Source: Kocuria coralli (lineage in GTDB: Bacteria > Actinomycetota > Actinomycetes > Actinomycetales > Micrococcaceae). Taken from it: 64,000 bases of DNA. Each line of letters opens with the position of its first letter. The first letter of the stretch is position 1. The notes below the pieces were generated by a model. That model was not told the DNA's origin. It did not search any database and worked only from the letters and a program-made list of their open reading frames with translations. Both the position numbers and the translations under genes were made by a program. The stretch spans positions 62,001-126,000 of the forward strand of contig NZ_ML708610.1 of assembly GCF_008831305.1 (NCBI RefSeq), written 5' to 3'. Below, one piece after another: positions 38,974-48,674 of this stretch.

Positions 38974-40270
38974 AGCGTCGTCCCACCTTTCGCACGGGGG
39001 TTCCGTCGTCCCAGGTCCGCCAGTCGTCGGGGAGCAGGTCGTCCAGGACGTCGTCGATGGTCACCGCGCCCACGAGCCTGCGGGCCTCGTTGACCACGGG
39101 AATGATCGTCAGGTCGTAGGTGGCCAGCTCCCGGGCGACGTCCGAGATGGGCGACATGTCCCGCACCGGCTCGATGGAGGTGTCCAGCATGGTCCCGACC
39201 GCCTCCGGAGGAGGGACCCGCAACAACTGCTGCATGTGCACCATGCCGAGGTACCGGCCCGTGGGCGTCTCCAGCGGCGGGCGGCACACGAAGATGGCGG
39301 CGGCGACGGCCGGGGGCACCTCCTCCTGCCGGATCGCCGCCAGGGCGTCGGCCACGCTGGTCTCCGGGGAGAGGATGATGGGAACGGGCGTCATCATCGA
39401 ACCGGCCGTGCCCTCGTCGTACTCGAGCAGGCGGCGGACCTCATCGGCCTCCTCGGGCTGCATCAGCTGCAGCAGGTCTTCGGCCTGGGCCTCGGGCAGT
39501 TCGTTGAGCAGGTCGGCGGCGTCGTCGGGTTCCATCTCCTCGAGCACATCGGCCGCGCGCTCGACGTCCAGATTGGTCACGATGAACACCTGGTCCTCTT
39601 CCGGCAGCTCCTGCAGCACGTCGGCCAGGCGGTCGTCGCGCAGCTCGCCGGCGATCTCCAGCATGCGCTTGGGGGAGAGGTCGTGCAGTTCCTCGGCCAG
39701 GTCGGCTGCCTGGTCCTCCTCATGGGCGTGCACCCACTGCGTGGCCGCCTGGGGGCCCACCGTCGCCAGGTCCCGGGCCTCGTCCCACCCGACCACGAGA
39801 GTCTCCCCGGCACGGCGGCGCATGAGCCCGCCCGCGTTGCCGGACCGGCGCACGAACAACTCCGTGAGCAGCCAGTCGCCGGACCGGGCCTGCTCCATGG
39901 CGACGTCCACGATCGACGCCGTTCCGGAGCCGTCGAGCAATGCCACGTGGCGGTCGAACATCTCGCCGATCACCAAGGTCTCCTGGCCGCGTTGCTCGAA
40001 GCGGCGCAGGTTGACCAGGCCGGTGCAGACGATGCGTTTGGAGTCTATACCGGTCACGCGGGTCATGGGCACGAAGACGCGTTTCTTGCCCAGGACCTCG
40101 ACGACCATGCCGACCACGATCGGTCGCTTGACCGTTCCGCCGCGGCGGACGCCGGGGACGTTGCTCAGGACCACGAAATCGCGCAGCCGCCCCACGCGAT
40201 CGCCCAGGGGGTCGAACACGTCCAGGCCGATCAGCCGGCCGATGAAGATCTTCTCGAGGGAGCTACTCAC
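38966..40270 (-). CDS. MgtE N-terminal and CBS-domain protein with PRC-barrel (no membrane part)
   Basis: The 434-residue protein has a PRC-barrel-like N-terminal region (about 8-150, IFIGRLIGLDVFDPLGDRVG in part), then an MgtE_N superhelical domain (about 190-290: ELPEEDQVFIVTNLD, MEPDDAADLLNELPE) and two CBS domains (about 300-420). The Mg-channel membrane domain of MgtE is absent, as in the Rv1232c-type family. It may be a soluble magnesium- or nucleotide-sensing regulator. Its stop overlaps the DUF1003 start (38966-38973). The start at 40270 is clear; the next gene is divergent. Confidence 0.85.
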   Translation of the reverse strand: MSSSLEKIFIGRLIGLDVFDPLGDRVGRLRDFVVLSNVPGVRRGGTVKRPIVVGMVVEVLGKKRVFVPMTRVTGIDSKRIVCTGLVNLRRFEQRGQETLVIGEMFDRHVALLDGSGTASIVDVAMEQARSGDWLLTELFVRRSGNAGGLMRRRAGETLVVGWDEARDLATVGPQAATQWVHAHEEDQAADLAEELHDLSPKRMLEIAGELRDDRLADVLQELPEEDQVFIVTNLDVERAADVLEEMEPDDAADLLNELPEAQAEDLLQLMQPEEADEVRRLLEYDEGTAGSMMTPVPIILSPETSVADALAAIRQEEVPPAVAAAIFVCRPPLETPTGRYLGMVHMQQLLRVPPPEAVGTMLDTSIEPVRDMSPISDVARELATYDLTIIPVVNEARRLVGAVTIDDVLDDLLPDDWRTWDDGTPVRKVGRRYE

Positions 40271-40409
40271 CGCACCAGCCTAATGGGCCGCCCTCCGATG
40301 GCCACCCAGTGCAGCGCCGTTCGTGGCACGGTTCATATTCCGTTCAGCCCGCCGCGATCTCGCACGCTCTTCACCCCGTCCGCACAGGGTTTGCCCCGAT
40401 CATGGGACC

Positions 40410-41264
40410 ATGAGTCTTTTTGGCCAGCGTCCGTCGTCGTCAGCGCCCATCGGACTGCCCGAGGGCGAGGTGATCGGGAGCTTCGGCAACTACCCCGATG
40501 CGCAGAAGGTGGTCGACCATCTGTCGGACCAGCAGTTCGATGTCCGGCAGATCTCCATCGTGGGCCACGACCTGAGTTCCGTGGAGCGGGTGACGGGCCG
40601 GCTGACCTATCCGCGCGTCGCCATGCTCTCCGCGGCGCAGGGCGCCATGTTCGGGCTGTTCTTCGGCGTGATCCTCGCGATGTTCGGCGGCAGCGGATGG
40701 GGGTTGTCGGTGCTGCTGACCGTCCTGCTCGGTGCGGCCTTCTGGGTCATCCTCGGCATCGTGAGCTTCGCCGCCCAGCGCGGGCGGCGCGACTTCACCT
40801 CGGTCTCGACGTTCGTGGCCACGAGGTACGACGTCGTCGCACGAGGGGACGTGGCAGGCCAGGCCCGCCAGGCACTGCAGGGGCTGAATCTCAACGGCCT
40901 GCAGCGCGGCGGCGCGCCGGGCGGTTTCGCGCCGGGGGGAGGCTACTCCGCTCCGCCGCAGGGGCAGCCCGGTCACCACCCGCCCCCGCCGCCTCAGCAG
41001 GGCCAGTATCCCGAGTACCCGCAGCCCGGCCAGCCGCCTCAGGGCGGCCGGCCCGCGGGTCCCCAGCAGCCGGCACAGCCGTATCCGGGACAGCAGATCG
41101 TCCAGCCTCCCGAGCAGGCCCGGCCCGCGCAGCCGCAGCGTACGCCCCTCGGGGAGGAGGACCTGCCGGACGGCCGCCCGCGCTACGGCGTGAGGGTCGA
41201 GCCGGAGCAGACCGGTCCCCAGGAGAGCACGGAACCCGGACCGCAGGAGGACTCCGGTCGCTGA
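40410..41264 (+). CDS. General-stress-protein (YflT-domain) membrane protein with proline-rich tail
   Basis: The 284-residue protein has an N-terminal GSP/YflT-type domain (residues about 15-70, IGSFGNYPDAQKVVDHL), two hydrophobic helices (about 72-118, MLSAAQGAMFGLFFGVILAMF in part) and a long Pro/Gln/Gly-rich tail (about 160-260) that is probably disordered. The family is named after stress-induced Bacillus proteins, but the molecular role is unknown. It is equivalent in position to Rv1234 of M. tuberculosis (recalled). The ATG at 40410 (MSLFGQRPSSS) is preferred over the longer upstream frame. A strong hairpin follows the gene. Confidence 0.78.
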   Translation: MSLFGQRPSSSAPIGLPEGEVIGSFGNYPDAQKVVDHLSDQQFDVRQISIVGHDLSSVERVTGRLTYPRVAMLSAAQGAMFGLFFGVILAMFGGSGWGLSVLLTVLLGAAFWVILGIVSFAAQRGRRDFTSVSTFVATRYDVVARGDVAGQARQALQGLNLNGLQRGGAPGGFAPGGGYSAPPQGQPGHHPPPPPQQGQYPEYPQPGQPPQGGRPAGPQQPAQPYPGQQIVQPPEQARPAQPQRTPLGEEDLPDGRPRYGVRVEPEQTGPQESTEPGPQEDSGR

Positions 41265-41276
41265 GTCCGGCTGAGC

Positions 41277-41342
41277 CCCGCCGAGATGTGAGTTGAGCCG
41301 CCGATCAGACCTGATCGGCGGCTCAACTCACATCTCAGCGGG
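41277..41342. terminator. Bidirectional terminator hairpin, 25-bp perfect arms extended to 31 bp
   Basis: Arms 41283-41307 and 41312-41336 are exact 25-bp reverse complements with a four-base loop. After one mismatch the pairing extends outward by five more pairs (to 41277 and 41342). It lies between the convergent stress-protein and aminopeptidase genes and lacks a T-tract. Confidence 0.85.
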
Positions 41343-41356
41343 ATGGAAAGGTGCTG

Positions 41357-42931
41357 TCACTCCGAGCCGGTGCCCAGCAGCCCCTCCATCCAGGCTTCGA
41401 CGGCGTCCGGGTCGCGGGGCAGCGCGGCCGAGAGGTTCTCGTTGCCCTCGGGCGTGATCAGGACGTCGTCCTCGATCCGCACGCCGATCCCGCGGTACTC
41501 CTCAGGGACGGCGAGATCCTCGGCCTTGAAGTACAGCCCCGGCTCGATCGTGAACACCATGCCGGGCTCGATCACGGCGTCCTGGTACATCTCCCGGCGG
41601 GCCTGCGCGCAGTCGTGCACGTCCAGGCCCAGGTGATGGCTGGTCCCGTGGGGCATCCACCGGCGGTGATGCTGCCCCTCCGCCGACAAGGACACGGCAG
41701 CGGAGACCGGCAGCAGGCCCCACTCTTCCAGCCGGGCGGCCAGGACCTCCATGGCGGCATCGTGGACGTCGCGGAAGCGGTTGCCGGGAACGGCCACCTC
41801 GAAGGCGCGGTCGGCGGCGTCCAGGACCGCCTGGTACACCTTGCGCTGAACGGGGCTGTAGCGGCCGTTGACGGGAAGGGTGCGGGTGATGTCGGCGGTG
41901 TAGAGGGAATCGGCCTCGACGCCGGCGTCCACCAGGATCATCTCTCCGTCACGGACCACGCCGGTGTTGCGCGTCCAGTGCAGCACCGTGGCGTTGTTGC
42001 CGGCGGCGGCGATGGTGTCATAGCCCAGGTCGTTGCCCTCGGCGCGGGCCCGGGCGAAGAAGGCGCCTTCGACCACGCGCTCGCCGCGGTGCCGGCCCGT
42101 CGCAGCGGGCAGGGAACGGACCACATCGGCGAAACCGCGGATGGTCATGTCCACGGACTCGCGCAGCTGCCCGACCTCATGGGGGTCCTTGACCAGGCGC
42201 ATCTCCGACAGGGACTCCTCGAGCGCCGCGTCCTGCTGATCCTCGCTCTCCAGGTCCAGTCCCGCCGCCAGCCGGGTGGAGTCCACCAGCTGGTCCACGC
42301 GGGCGTCGTGGGTCTTGACGGTCCGCACCCGGACACCGCCCTGCTGGGGGTCGCCCACGTCCTTGGACGCCGCGGCGTCGAAGGCGGACAGGTCGGCGGT
42401 GCGCAGCCCGTAGGCGCTGCTGATCTCGCGAAGGGTGGGGCGGTCTCCCACCCAGAACTGGCCGTTGCGGGCGTCGGCGTAGAACTCCTGGGTGTCCCGT
42501 CCCGCCATGGGATGGAAGTACAGGGTGGCGGTGTGCTGGCCGCCGTCGTCACCGGAGCCGGCCTCGACCGGCTCCAGGACCAGGACCGCGCCGGGTTCGT
42601 GGTCCACGCCCAGCCCGGTGAGGTGGGCGAAGGCCGAGTAGGGCCGGAAGCGGTAGTCGGTGTCGTTCGCGCGCACCTTGGGCGCACCGGCCGGCACCAC
42701 GATCCGCTCTCCGGGGAAGGCGTCGGAGACGCGACGACGGCGCGCCGCGGCGAAATCCGCAACGGCCTCCCGCGGCAGGTCGGTCTCGTCGGGCTCGGCC
42801 CACTGGGAGGCCATGAACCTCTGGAATTCGGCGGACTGCGGGGACCTCGTGCGGTTCTCGCCCCGCTCCGCCATGGACTGCCCCGTGCTCTCGGCGGGGC
42901 TCTCGCCTGTGGGTTCCGGTTCGCTGGTCAT
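41357..42931 (-). CDS. pepP: Xaa-Pro aminopeptidase (M24B, PepP-type)
   Basis: The 524-residue enzyme removes N-terminal residues before proline. An N-terminal AMP-N domain (about 55-230) is followed by the pita-bread catalytic domain with the metal ligands: Asp in MILVDAGVEADSLYTADITR, His in GTSHHLGLDVHD, Glu in FTIEPGLYF and Glu in GVRIEDDVLIT. The length is typical for the larger actinobacterial members. The ATG at 42931 (MTSEPEPTGESP) is preferred because the extra 27 residues upstream are low-complexity. It is divergent from the PHP gene. Confidence 0.9.
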   Translation of the reverse strand: MTSEPEPTGESPAESTGQSMAERGENRTRSPQSAEFQRFMASQWAEPDETDLPREAVADFAAARRRRVSDAFPGERIVVPAGAPKVRANDTDYRFRPYSAFAHLTGLGVDHEPGAVLVLEPVEAGSGDDGGQHTATLYFHPMAGRDTQEFYADARNGQFWVGDRPTLREISSAYGLRTADLSAFDAAASKDVGDPQQGGVRVRTVKTHDARVDQLVDSTRLAAGLDLESEDQQDAALEESLSEMRLVKDPHEVGQLRESVDMTIRGFADVVRSLPAATGRHRGERVVEGAFFARARAEGNDLGYDTIAAAGNNATVLHWTRNTGVVRDGEMILVDAGVEADSLYTADITRTLPVNGRYSPVQRKVYQAVLDAADRAFEVAVPGNRFRDVHDAAMEVLAARLEEWGLLPVSAAVSLSAEGQHHRRWMPHGTSHHLGLDVHDCAQARREMYQDAVIEPGMVFTIEPGLYFKAEDLAVPEEYRGIGVRIEDDVLITPEGNENLSAALPRDPDAVEAWMEGLLGTGSE

Positions 42932-43137
42932 CTCGCTCCGTTCTGGAAACTGCTTCCGGGGCTCGCGGTGCCGGTGAGGATCGCTCCCGGGAGGCCCCAT
43001 GTCCTCGTCCATCGTGCCACTGCTCGGAGGCTGCGCCCATCTCCCGGCTCACCTCCGGGCGGTGGCCACGTCGGCAGCGGTCTCCCCGAGGGGCCGCCGG
43101 AGCGCGGGGACCGGCCGGCCGTGCCAGGATGAGAATC

Positions 43138-43998
43138 ATGAGAATCGACCTGCACACCCACTCCACGGCCTCCGACGGAACCCAGTCCCCGGCCGAGGTG
43201 ATCCGGTCGGCGGTCGAGGCCGGGCTGGACGTCGTGGCGCTGACCGACCACGACACGACGACGGGGTGGGAGCAGGCCGCACAAGCCGCCGAAACCTGCG
43301 GGATCACGCTGGTCCGCGGGACGGAGGTCTCCTGCCAGACGGAGGAGGGCATCTCCGTGCACCTGCTCTCGTACCTACAGGACCCCGGCCACGCCGGGCT
43401 CAACGAGGTCATGGCACGGGCCTGCGGGTCCCGCCTGACCCGGGCGCAGCGCATGGCCGAGATGATCGGGCGGGACTACCCCATCACCTGGGACATGGTC
43501 CGGGAGCACGTGGCCGAAGGCGCCACCGTGGGGCGGCCGCATTTGGCCGACGCGCTCGTGGCGGCGGGGGTCGTGCGGGACCGCTCCGAGGCCTTCGACA
43601 CCATCCTCCACCCGCGCTCGGGGTACTACGTGCGCCACTACGCCCCCGACCCGGTGACGGCCGTGCGCCTGGTGCGTGAAGCGGGCGGCGTCGCCGTCAT
43701 GGCCCATCCGATGGCGGCCAAACGAGGGCGCGTGGTGAGCCGGGAGGTCCTGGAGGACATGATCGCCGCCGGTCTCTCGGGGCTGGAGATCGCACACCGG
43801 GACAATTCGGAGGCGGCGCGGGCGGAGCTGTCGGCCATCGCCGCCGAACACGACCTGATCGTGACCGGTTCCTCGGACTATCACGGTGCGGGCAAGCCCA
43901 ACCGCCTGGGGGAGAACCTCACCTCGGTGCACTCCCTGCGGCGGATCGAGGCCGAGGCCGGGGGAGCGACGCCCGTTCTGCGGCCCCGTCGGAGCTGA
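43138..43998 (+). CDS. PHP-domain metallophosphoesterase-like protein
   Basis: The protein has about 286 residues and the PHP motifs: DLHTHSTASDGTQSP, ALTDHDTT, RGTEVSC, VMAHP and GSSDYHG, which hold the metal-binding His and Asp residues. Members hydrolyse small phosphate esters, for example 3',5'-nucleotide bisphosphates (RNase AM/YciV type) or histidinol-phosphate-like compounds; the exact substrate is not given by the sequence. The start at 43138 (second Met of MRIMRIDLH) has AGGA eight bases upstream; 43129 is the alternative ATG. A strong hairpin follows. Confidence 0.85.
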   Translation: MRIDLHTHSTASDGTQSPAEVIRSAVEAGLDVVALTDHDTTTGWEQAAQAAETCGITLVRGTEVSCQTEEGISVHLLSYLQDPGHAGLNEVMARACGSRLTRAQRMAEMIGRDYPITWDMVREHVAEGATVGRPHLADALVAAGVVRDRSEAFDTILHPRSGYYVRHYAPDPVTAVRLVREAGGVAVMAHPMAAKRGRVVSREVLEDMIAAGLSGLEIAHRDNSEAARAELSAIAAEHDLIVTGSSDYHGAGKPNRLGENLTSVHSLRRIEAEAGGATPVLRPRRS

Positions 43999-44033
43999 TG
44001 CAGAGAGGCCAGGACCACCGGAGTCTTGGAACG

Positions 44034-44078
44034 GCGATAGCGCGGGAGGGGACTTGAACTCCCCTCCCGCGCTATCGC
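44034..44078. terminator. Bidirectional terminator hairpin, 19-bp perfect arms
   Basis: Arms 44034-44052 and 44060-44078 are exact 19-bp reverse complements with a seven-base loop. It lies between the convergent PHP and DEAD-box genes. Confidence 0.82.
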
Positions 44079-44105
44079 GCAGCGGGCGGTGTCCGCCCGA
44101 ATCGC

Positions 44106-45875
44106 CTACTCGGCTGCGGCCGAGGCCCCGCCACCGGCGGTGCCGGACTGCCCGCCGGTAGTCCGGCGACGGCGGCGCCGGCGCTTGGCGCCCCCCTCAC
44201 CGGAGGCGGGACGCTGCGAGCGGCCGTCCGCGCTGCGCGGGGAGCCGTGCTCTGCCTCTCCCGAACCGCCGCGTCGTTCGTGATCGTGGGGCCGACCGTC
44301 GCGGCGGTGCTGCTCGGGGGCGCCTTCGCCCCGGTGGTCGTCGCCTCGCCGGCCCTGGCCCCCGGAGCGGCGCCGGTTGCGGCCGGATCCGCTTCCCGGC
44401 TTGCCGCCGTCGCGGCCACGGCCGGCTCCGGAACCGCCCCGGCCGCGTCCCTGCTGGCGGCCGGCATGGCTCGGGCCGCCCAGGTCCTCGAGTTCCTCCG
44501 CGCCGAGGCCGGCGTGGGTGCGCTTGTCCTTGGGCAGGCGGCCCTTGGTCCCCTCGGGGATGGCGAGGTCCGTGTAGAGATGCGGTGACGAGGAGTAGGT
44601 CTCCCGGGGCTCCTGGACGCCCAGCTCGAGGGCCTTGTCGATCAGCCGCCAGCGGGGTACGTCGTCCCAGTCCACGAAGGTGATGGCCGTGCCCTTGTTC
44701 CCCGCGCGGCCGGTGCGGCCGGTGCGGTGCAGGAAGGTCTTCTCGTCCTCCGGGCACTGGTAGTTGATCACGTGCGTCACGTCGTCGACGTCGATGCCGC
44801 GCGCGGCGACGTCGGTGGCCACGAGGACGTCGACCTTGTCGCTGCGGAACGCCCGCAGAGCCTGCTCCCGGGCGCCCTGGCCCAGGTCGCCGTGAAGGGG
44901 CGCGGCGGCGAAGCCGCGCTTGACCAGTTCGTCGGCGACCTTGGCCGCGGTGCGCTTGGTGCGGGTGAAGATGATGGTCTTGCCGCGGCCCTCGGCCTGC
45001 AGGATGCGGGCCACGACCTCGTCCTTGTCGAGGTGATGGGCGCGGTAGATCACCTGGCGGATGTCGGCCTTGGTCGTGCCTTCGTCCGGCGCCGCGGCCC
45101 GGATGTGCATGGGCTTGGACATGTACCGGCGGGCCATGGCAACGACCGGGCCCGGCATGGTCGCCGAGAACAGCATGGTGTGCCGTACGCGGGGGACGGT
45201 GGAGAGGATCTTCTCGACGTCGGGGAGGAAGCCCAGATCCAGCATCTCGTCTGCCTCGTCCAGCACGACGGCCTTGACCTGGGAGAGGTCCAGATGATGC
45301 TGACGGTTCAGGTCGATCAGGCGTCCGGGGGTGCCCACCACGATCTCGGCGCCCTTCTCCAGAGCCTCGATCTGCGGCTCGTAGGCACGGCCGCCGTAGA
45401 TGGTCAGCACCCGGGCGTTGCGGGTGCGGGCCGCCGTGGCCAGGTCCGAACCGACCTGCACGGCCAGCTCGCGCGTGGGGACGACGATCAGCGCCTGCGG
45501 GGCACCGGGGCGCTTGAGCGAGTCCCATCCGGCGTCGTCACGGCCGACGACCCGCTGGATCACGGGGATGCCGAAGCCCAGGGTCTTACCGGTACCCGTC
45601 TTGGCCTGGCCGATGATGTCCTGTCCGGTCAGCGCTACCGGCAGTGTCATGGCCTGGATGGGGAACGGGGAGGTGATGCCCTCGTCGGCCAGGGCGTCCA
45701 CGATGTCCTGGCGCACGCCGAAGTCCGCGAAGGACTTGGGCGCATCGGCCACGACCTCCTCGGTGGCGTCCACGGAGGCCTCGGCCACCTGCTCGATGCT
45801 GTCGGTCTCGGGGTTCACTGCGTCCTGGCCTTGGTCCTCGGCAGGGCTCTGGTCAGGGGAGATGTTCTCAGTCAC
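44106..45875 (-). CDS. DEAD-box RNA helicase with a long basic tail
   Basis: The 589-residue helicase contains a Q motif (FADFGVRQDI), Walker A AKTGTGKT (91-98), PTRELA, VLDEADEM, SAT, and the second RecA domain with HRTGRTGRAG. The C-terminal 140 residues are Arg/Gly/Ser-rich and probably bind RNA without order (RhlE/CsdA-like tail). It likely remodels RNA in ribosome assembly or decay. The GTG at 45875 (VTENISPDQSP) follows AGGA about 12 bases upstream; the open frame continues to 45932 with a less likely Arg/Pro-rich start. The neighbours (DUF3107, TetR) are the usual actinobacterial set. Confidence 0.92.
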   Translation of the reverse strand: MTENISPDQSPAEDQGQDAVNPETDSIEQVAEASVDATEEVVADAPKSFADFGVRQDIVDALADEGITSPFPIQAMTLPVALTGQDIIGQAKTGTGKTLGFGIPVIQRVVGRDDAGWDSLKRPGAPQALIVVPTRELAVQVGSDLATAARTRNARVLTIYGGRAYEPQIEALEKGAEIVVGTPGRLIDLNRQHHLDLSQVKAVVLDEADEMLDLGFLPDVEKILSTVPRVRHTMLFSATMPGPVVAMARRYMSKPMHIRAAAPDEGTTKADIRQVIYRAHHLDKDEVVARILQAEGRGKTIIFTRTKRTAAKVADELVKRGFAAAPLHGDLGQGAREQALRAFRSDKVDVLVATDVAARGIDVDDVTHVINYQCPEDEKTFLHRTGRTGRAGNKGTAITFVDWDDVPRWRLIDKALELGVQEPRETYSSSPHLYTDLAIPEGTKGRLPKDKRTHAGLGAEELEDLGGPSHAGRQQGRGRGGSGAGRGRDGGKPGSGSGRNRRRSGGQGRRGDDHRGEGAPEQHRRDGRPHDHERRGGSGEAEHGSPRSADGRSQRPASGEGGAKRRRRRRRTTGGQSGTAGGGASAAAE

Positions 45876-46150
45876 GGAGGAATGGGTCCTTGTACGTTGA
45901 TCGGGCGCGCGAGGCCGGCAGGCGGGCGGCATCGAGGATCCACTGTCCTGAATCCGTCATCGGCGATGCAGCCGCCTGGCGGCCCGTGCGGCAGACGCCA
46001 GAGGCGTGCGGCGGGCGCGCAGAGTGGGGGAAGCCGATCGCGGGGTGAAGGCGGATCCGGTGGATCCGCTACGTAACTGTGACTTGTTCTCGTCGACGAC
46101 CGGTCATCCAGTGCGCCACCACTCTACCGGGTCGCGCCTCCCGGCGCCTG

Positions 46151-46387
46151 TCAGTCGTTGCCGACGCCCGGCATGAAGCCCACCTTGCGGCGGGTCTCGG
46201 TGCCGATCTCCACGTAGGCGATCCCCGATGCGGGGACCAGCGTGGTGTGGTCCTTGGTATCGGTCAGGGTGAGCACGGACCCGTCCGCCAGTGCGGCACT
46301 GACGAGTTCCTGCGCCTTCTCTGCGGTCAGCGCGGAATCGACGACGACCTCGCGCCCGACGTGCTGGATACCGATCTTGATCTCCAC
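46151..46387 (-). CDS. DUF3107 small protein
   Basis: The 78-residue protein (MEIKIGIQHVGREVVVDS; ETRRKVGF near the end) is the actinobacterial DUF3107 family. It is short, acidic and probably soluble; its role is unknown. It sits between the DEAD-box gene and the TetR gene, a gene set also seen in Mycobacterium (Rv3208A beside Rv3208 from memory). The start at 46387 is the ATG after a GGAGGCACC ribosome site on the minus strand. Confidence 0.9.
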   Translation of the reverse strand: MEIKIGIQHVGREVVVDSALTAEKAQELVSAALADGSVLTLTDTKDHTTLVPASGIAYVEIGTETRRKVGFMPGVGND

Positions 46388-46488
46388 GGTGCCTCCTGTG
46401 GCTCTCGGGGGACAGCCTGGGCGGCTGCGCTCCGGGCTGGTGTAACGGGTTCTGCGGCGGGTGGCCTGGCGGCCATTCTAGGAACGGC

Positions 46489-47103
46489 TCAGGCCCAGTC
46501 CTCGTCGAGGATGCTGATTCCGCCCCAGGCTAAACGGAAGAGCTGGCGGTGGGCCTCGGCACGGCTTCCCGCGTCGGGATGATGCGCCCAGTAGGCGGCT
46601 CCGGCCTCCGCCATGGCCGTCAGCGAGCGGGAGAGCAGCACGGCATGAGGCCGGCTGAGACCGGCATTGGGACCCAGGACGGAGGCGATGGCCTCGGCGA
46701 TGTCCAGGTGGAACCGCTCGAAGCGCGCCCCGATCTCGGGATCGGTCAGCAGGTCGGTCTCGAAGATGAGGCGGTAGGCCTCGGGCGCGTCACCCACGAA
46801 GTCGAAATACACCGAGAGCATCGACTCGACCCTGACGCGGTTGACCGTGTCGGAACGCAGGGCCTCGAGCAGTCGCATCCGCAGCCGGTCGAGGTTGTCG
46901 TCGACCAGGGCGACGTAGAGCTCGCGCTTGCCGGGGAAATGCTGATAGAGCACCGGCTTGGAGACCCCGGCGGCTTCGGCGATCTCGTCCATGGAAGCCT
47001 TGTGGTAGCCCTGGCGGGAGAACACCTCCAGGGCCACGGCCAGAAGCTGGGCACGGCGCTGCTCGCGGGGCATCCGAGGGGATCGTGTACGTTGCTGCGC
47101 CAT
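46489..47103 (-). CDS. TetR/AcrR-family transcriptional regulator
   Basis: The 204-residue protein has an N-terminal helix-turn-helix (PREQRRAQLLAVALEVFSRQGYHKASMDEIAEAAGVSKPVLYQHF, in parts, about residues 14-57) typical of TetR. The rest is the ligand-binding helical domain. In M. tuberculosis an equivalent gene (Rv3208, from memory) lies in the same gene set. The ligand and targets are unknown. The start at 47103 (MAQQRTRSPRM) has GGAGACC just upstream. Confidence 0.9.
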   Translation of the reverse strand: MAQQRTRSPRMPREQRRAQLLAVALEVFSRQGYHKASMDEIAEAAGVSKPVLYQHFPGKRELYVALVDDNLDRLRMRLLEALRSDTVNRVRVESMLSVYFDFVGDAPEAYRLIFETDLLTDPEIGARFERFHLDIAEAIASVLGPNAGLSRPHAVLLSRSLTAMAEAGAAYWAHHPDAGSRAEAHRQLFRLAWGGISILDEDWA

Positions 47104-47121
47104 GCGGTCTCCTTCTGCGGG

Positions 47122-48528
47122 TCACCCCACGGCTCGTGGCAGGGGGTAGAGACGCGGTTCGGAGCCCGCCGAAGGATCGCGATGCGCGCCCGCCGGTGAG
47201 GGCGCCGGCCCTGCCTCACGTGAACGCTTCGGGCGGGTGCCGTGGGCGGCCGTGGTGGGGTCCTGCTCGGCCGTCGGCTCCTGCGCACCCGGGACCTCGA
47301 TCCCGAACACCGCCTCCAGGCCCGTGAGGTAGTCGTCGGCGCGGCCTTCCTCGGCCAGCTGCCGTGCGCGCACCGTCGGCTCGTGCAGCAGCGACCTGAC
47401 CATGCGCCGCATGGCGAACTCCACTTCCTCCGTGGCCCCGGTGCAGCCGTGGTGCTTGCGGATCTTCTCGAGCTCTTTCTCGAGCACGCCCATGGTGTGC
47501 TGGCGCAGGGCCACGATCGCGGCGCTCATATCCCGCCCGCTGCGGCGGTCGCGGAAACGGCGGGTCGCCTGGTCGACGATGCGCTCGGCCGCCGCGACGG
47601 ACTCGCCGGTCTCCTCTGGGGCCGCGAGCTTGACGGATTCGAGCGTGATCAGCTCCACGTCGGGCAGATCCGCCGCTGCGGGATCGAAGTCCCGGGACAG
47701 CGCCAGGTCGACCACGGTGAGGGGGCCGGACGGCAGGTCCTCGGCCGCCATGGGCTCGGAGCCGCCGGAGCAGCCGATGACGACGTCGCACCTGCGCAGC
47801 GCCTCCGGCAGGCCGTCGGCTGCCACCGGGGTGCCGCCGCGGTTGGCGGTGAAGGCGTCGGCCCGCCCGGAGGCCGAGTAGACCTCGATGTCCGCGCAGC
47901 CGCGGTCGCGCAGGGCGGCCATGGTGGCGCCGGCGTAGGCCCCCGTGCCGAAGACCAGGGCACGGCGCTCGGGCCAGAGGCCGTCGGTGACGTCGTCGGC
48001 CAGATCCAGGGCCACGGAGACGATGGACCGGCCGCGTTCGCCCAGGCTGGTGTGCGTTCCGACCTCACGGGCGGTCTGGGCCGCGGTCTCGAAGAGCCGG
48101 ATGAGCTCACCCGAGGCGGTTCCCGATCGCTGCGCCTCGATCAGGGCGCGCCGGACCTGCCCGGTGATCTCGCGCTCGCCGACGACGGCCGACTCCAGCC
48201 CCGAGACCACCGTGAAGAGGTGCTTGGCGGCGTCCTCCTCGATCAGCAGGCGGACCCCGTCGCTGACCTCCCCGGGGGTGAAACCGGCCCGCCGGGCCAG
48301 CAGTTCCACGAGCTCCCGGCGGGACTCGGCGACGGTCGACGCGTCGTCGGGGTCGATGTCCCACTCTCCGTAGAGCTCCAGGCGGTTGCAGGTCGACAGA
48401 GCGACCGCGCCCGTCAGAGCCCCAGCCTCGACCATGTCGCCGGGCAGGCCGACGGCACCGTCGGCCAGTTTGGCAACGGTTGTCAGATCTACATCACGGT
48501 GTGAGGCCACCAAGGAAAAGAGCACCAC
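47122..48528 (-). CDS. hemA: Glutamyl-tRNA reductase
   Basis: The 468-residue enzyme reduces glutamyl-tRNA(Glu) to glutamate-1-semialdehyde with NADPH, the committed step of C5 heme synthesis. Motifs: LSTCNRLELY (Cys47 forms the thioester with glutamate), GLESAVVGEREITGQV, and the NADPH-binding GTGAYAGATM. The dimerization region follows. The start at 48528 (GTG-GTG-CTC, V-V-LFSLV) corresponds to MVLFSLVA in relatives; an ATG at 48539 is out of frame. It is divergent from hemE with 146 bases between. Confidence 0.95.
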   Translation of the reverse strand: MVLFSLVASHRDVDLTTVAKLADGAVGLPGDMVEAGALTGAVALSTCNRLELYGEWDIDPDDASTVAESRRELVELLARRAGFTPGEVSDGVRLLIEEDAAKHLFTVVSGLESAVVGEREITGQVRRALIEAQRSGTASGELIRLFETAAQTAREVGTHTSLGERGRSIVSVALDLADDVTDGLWPERRALVFGTGAYAGATMAALRDRGCADIEVYSASGRADAFTANRGGTPVAADGLPEALRRCDVVIGCSGGSEPMAAEDLPSGPLTVVDLALSRDFDPAAADLPDVELITLESVKLAAPEETGESVAAAERIVDQATRRFRDRRSGRDMSAAIVALRQHTMGVLEKELEKIRKHHGCTGATEEVEFAMRRMVRSLLHEPTVRARQLAEEGRADDYLTGLEAVFGIEVPGAQEPTAEQDPTTAAHGTRPKRSREAGPAPSPAGAHRDPSAGSEPRLYPLPRAVG

Positions 48529-48674
48529 AGTGAATGCATCGTAACGCGCTCGGCCCCGTACCCGGACCACCTGACGGACGAGAGTCGTTGATCGGGGAAA
48601 CATCCGCGGCGCGGCCGGAAGATCCGGCAACCGCTGACGAGGCGTCGCCAAATTCCCGCGGCGCGCTTGGCACA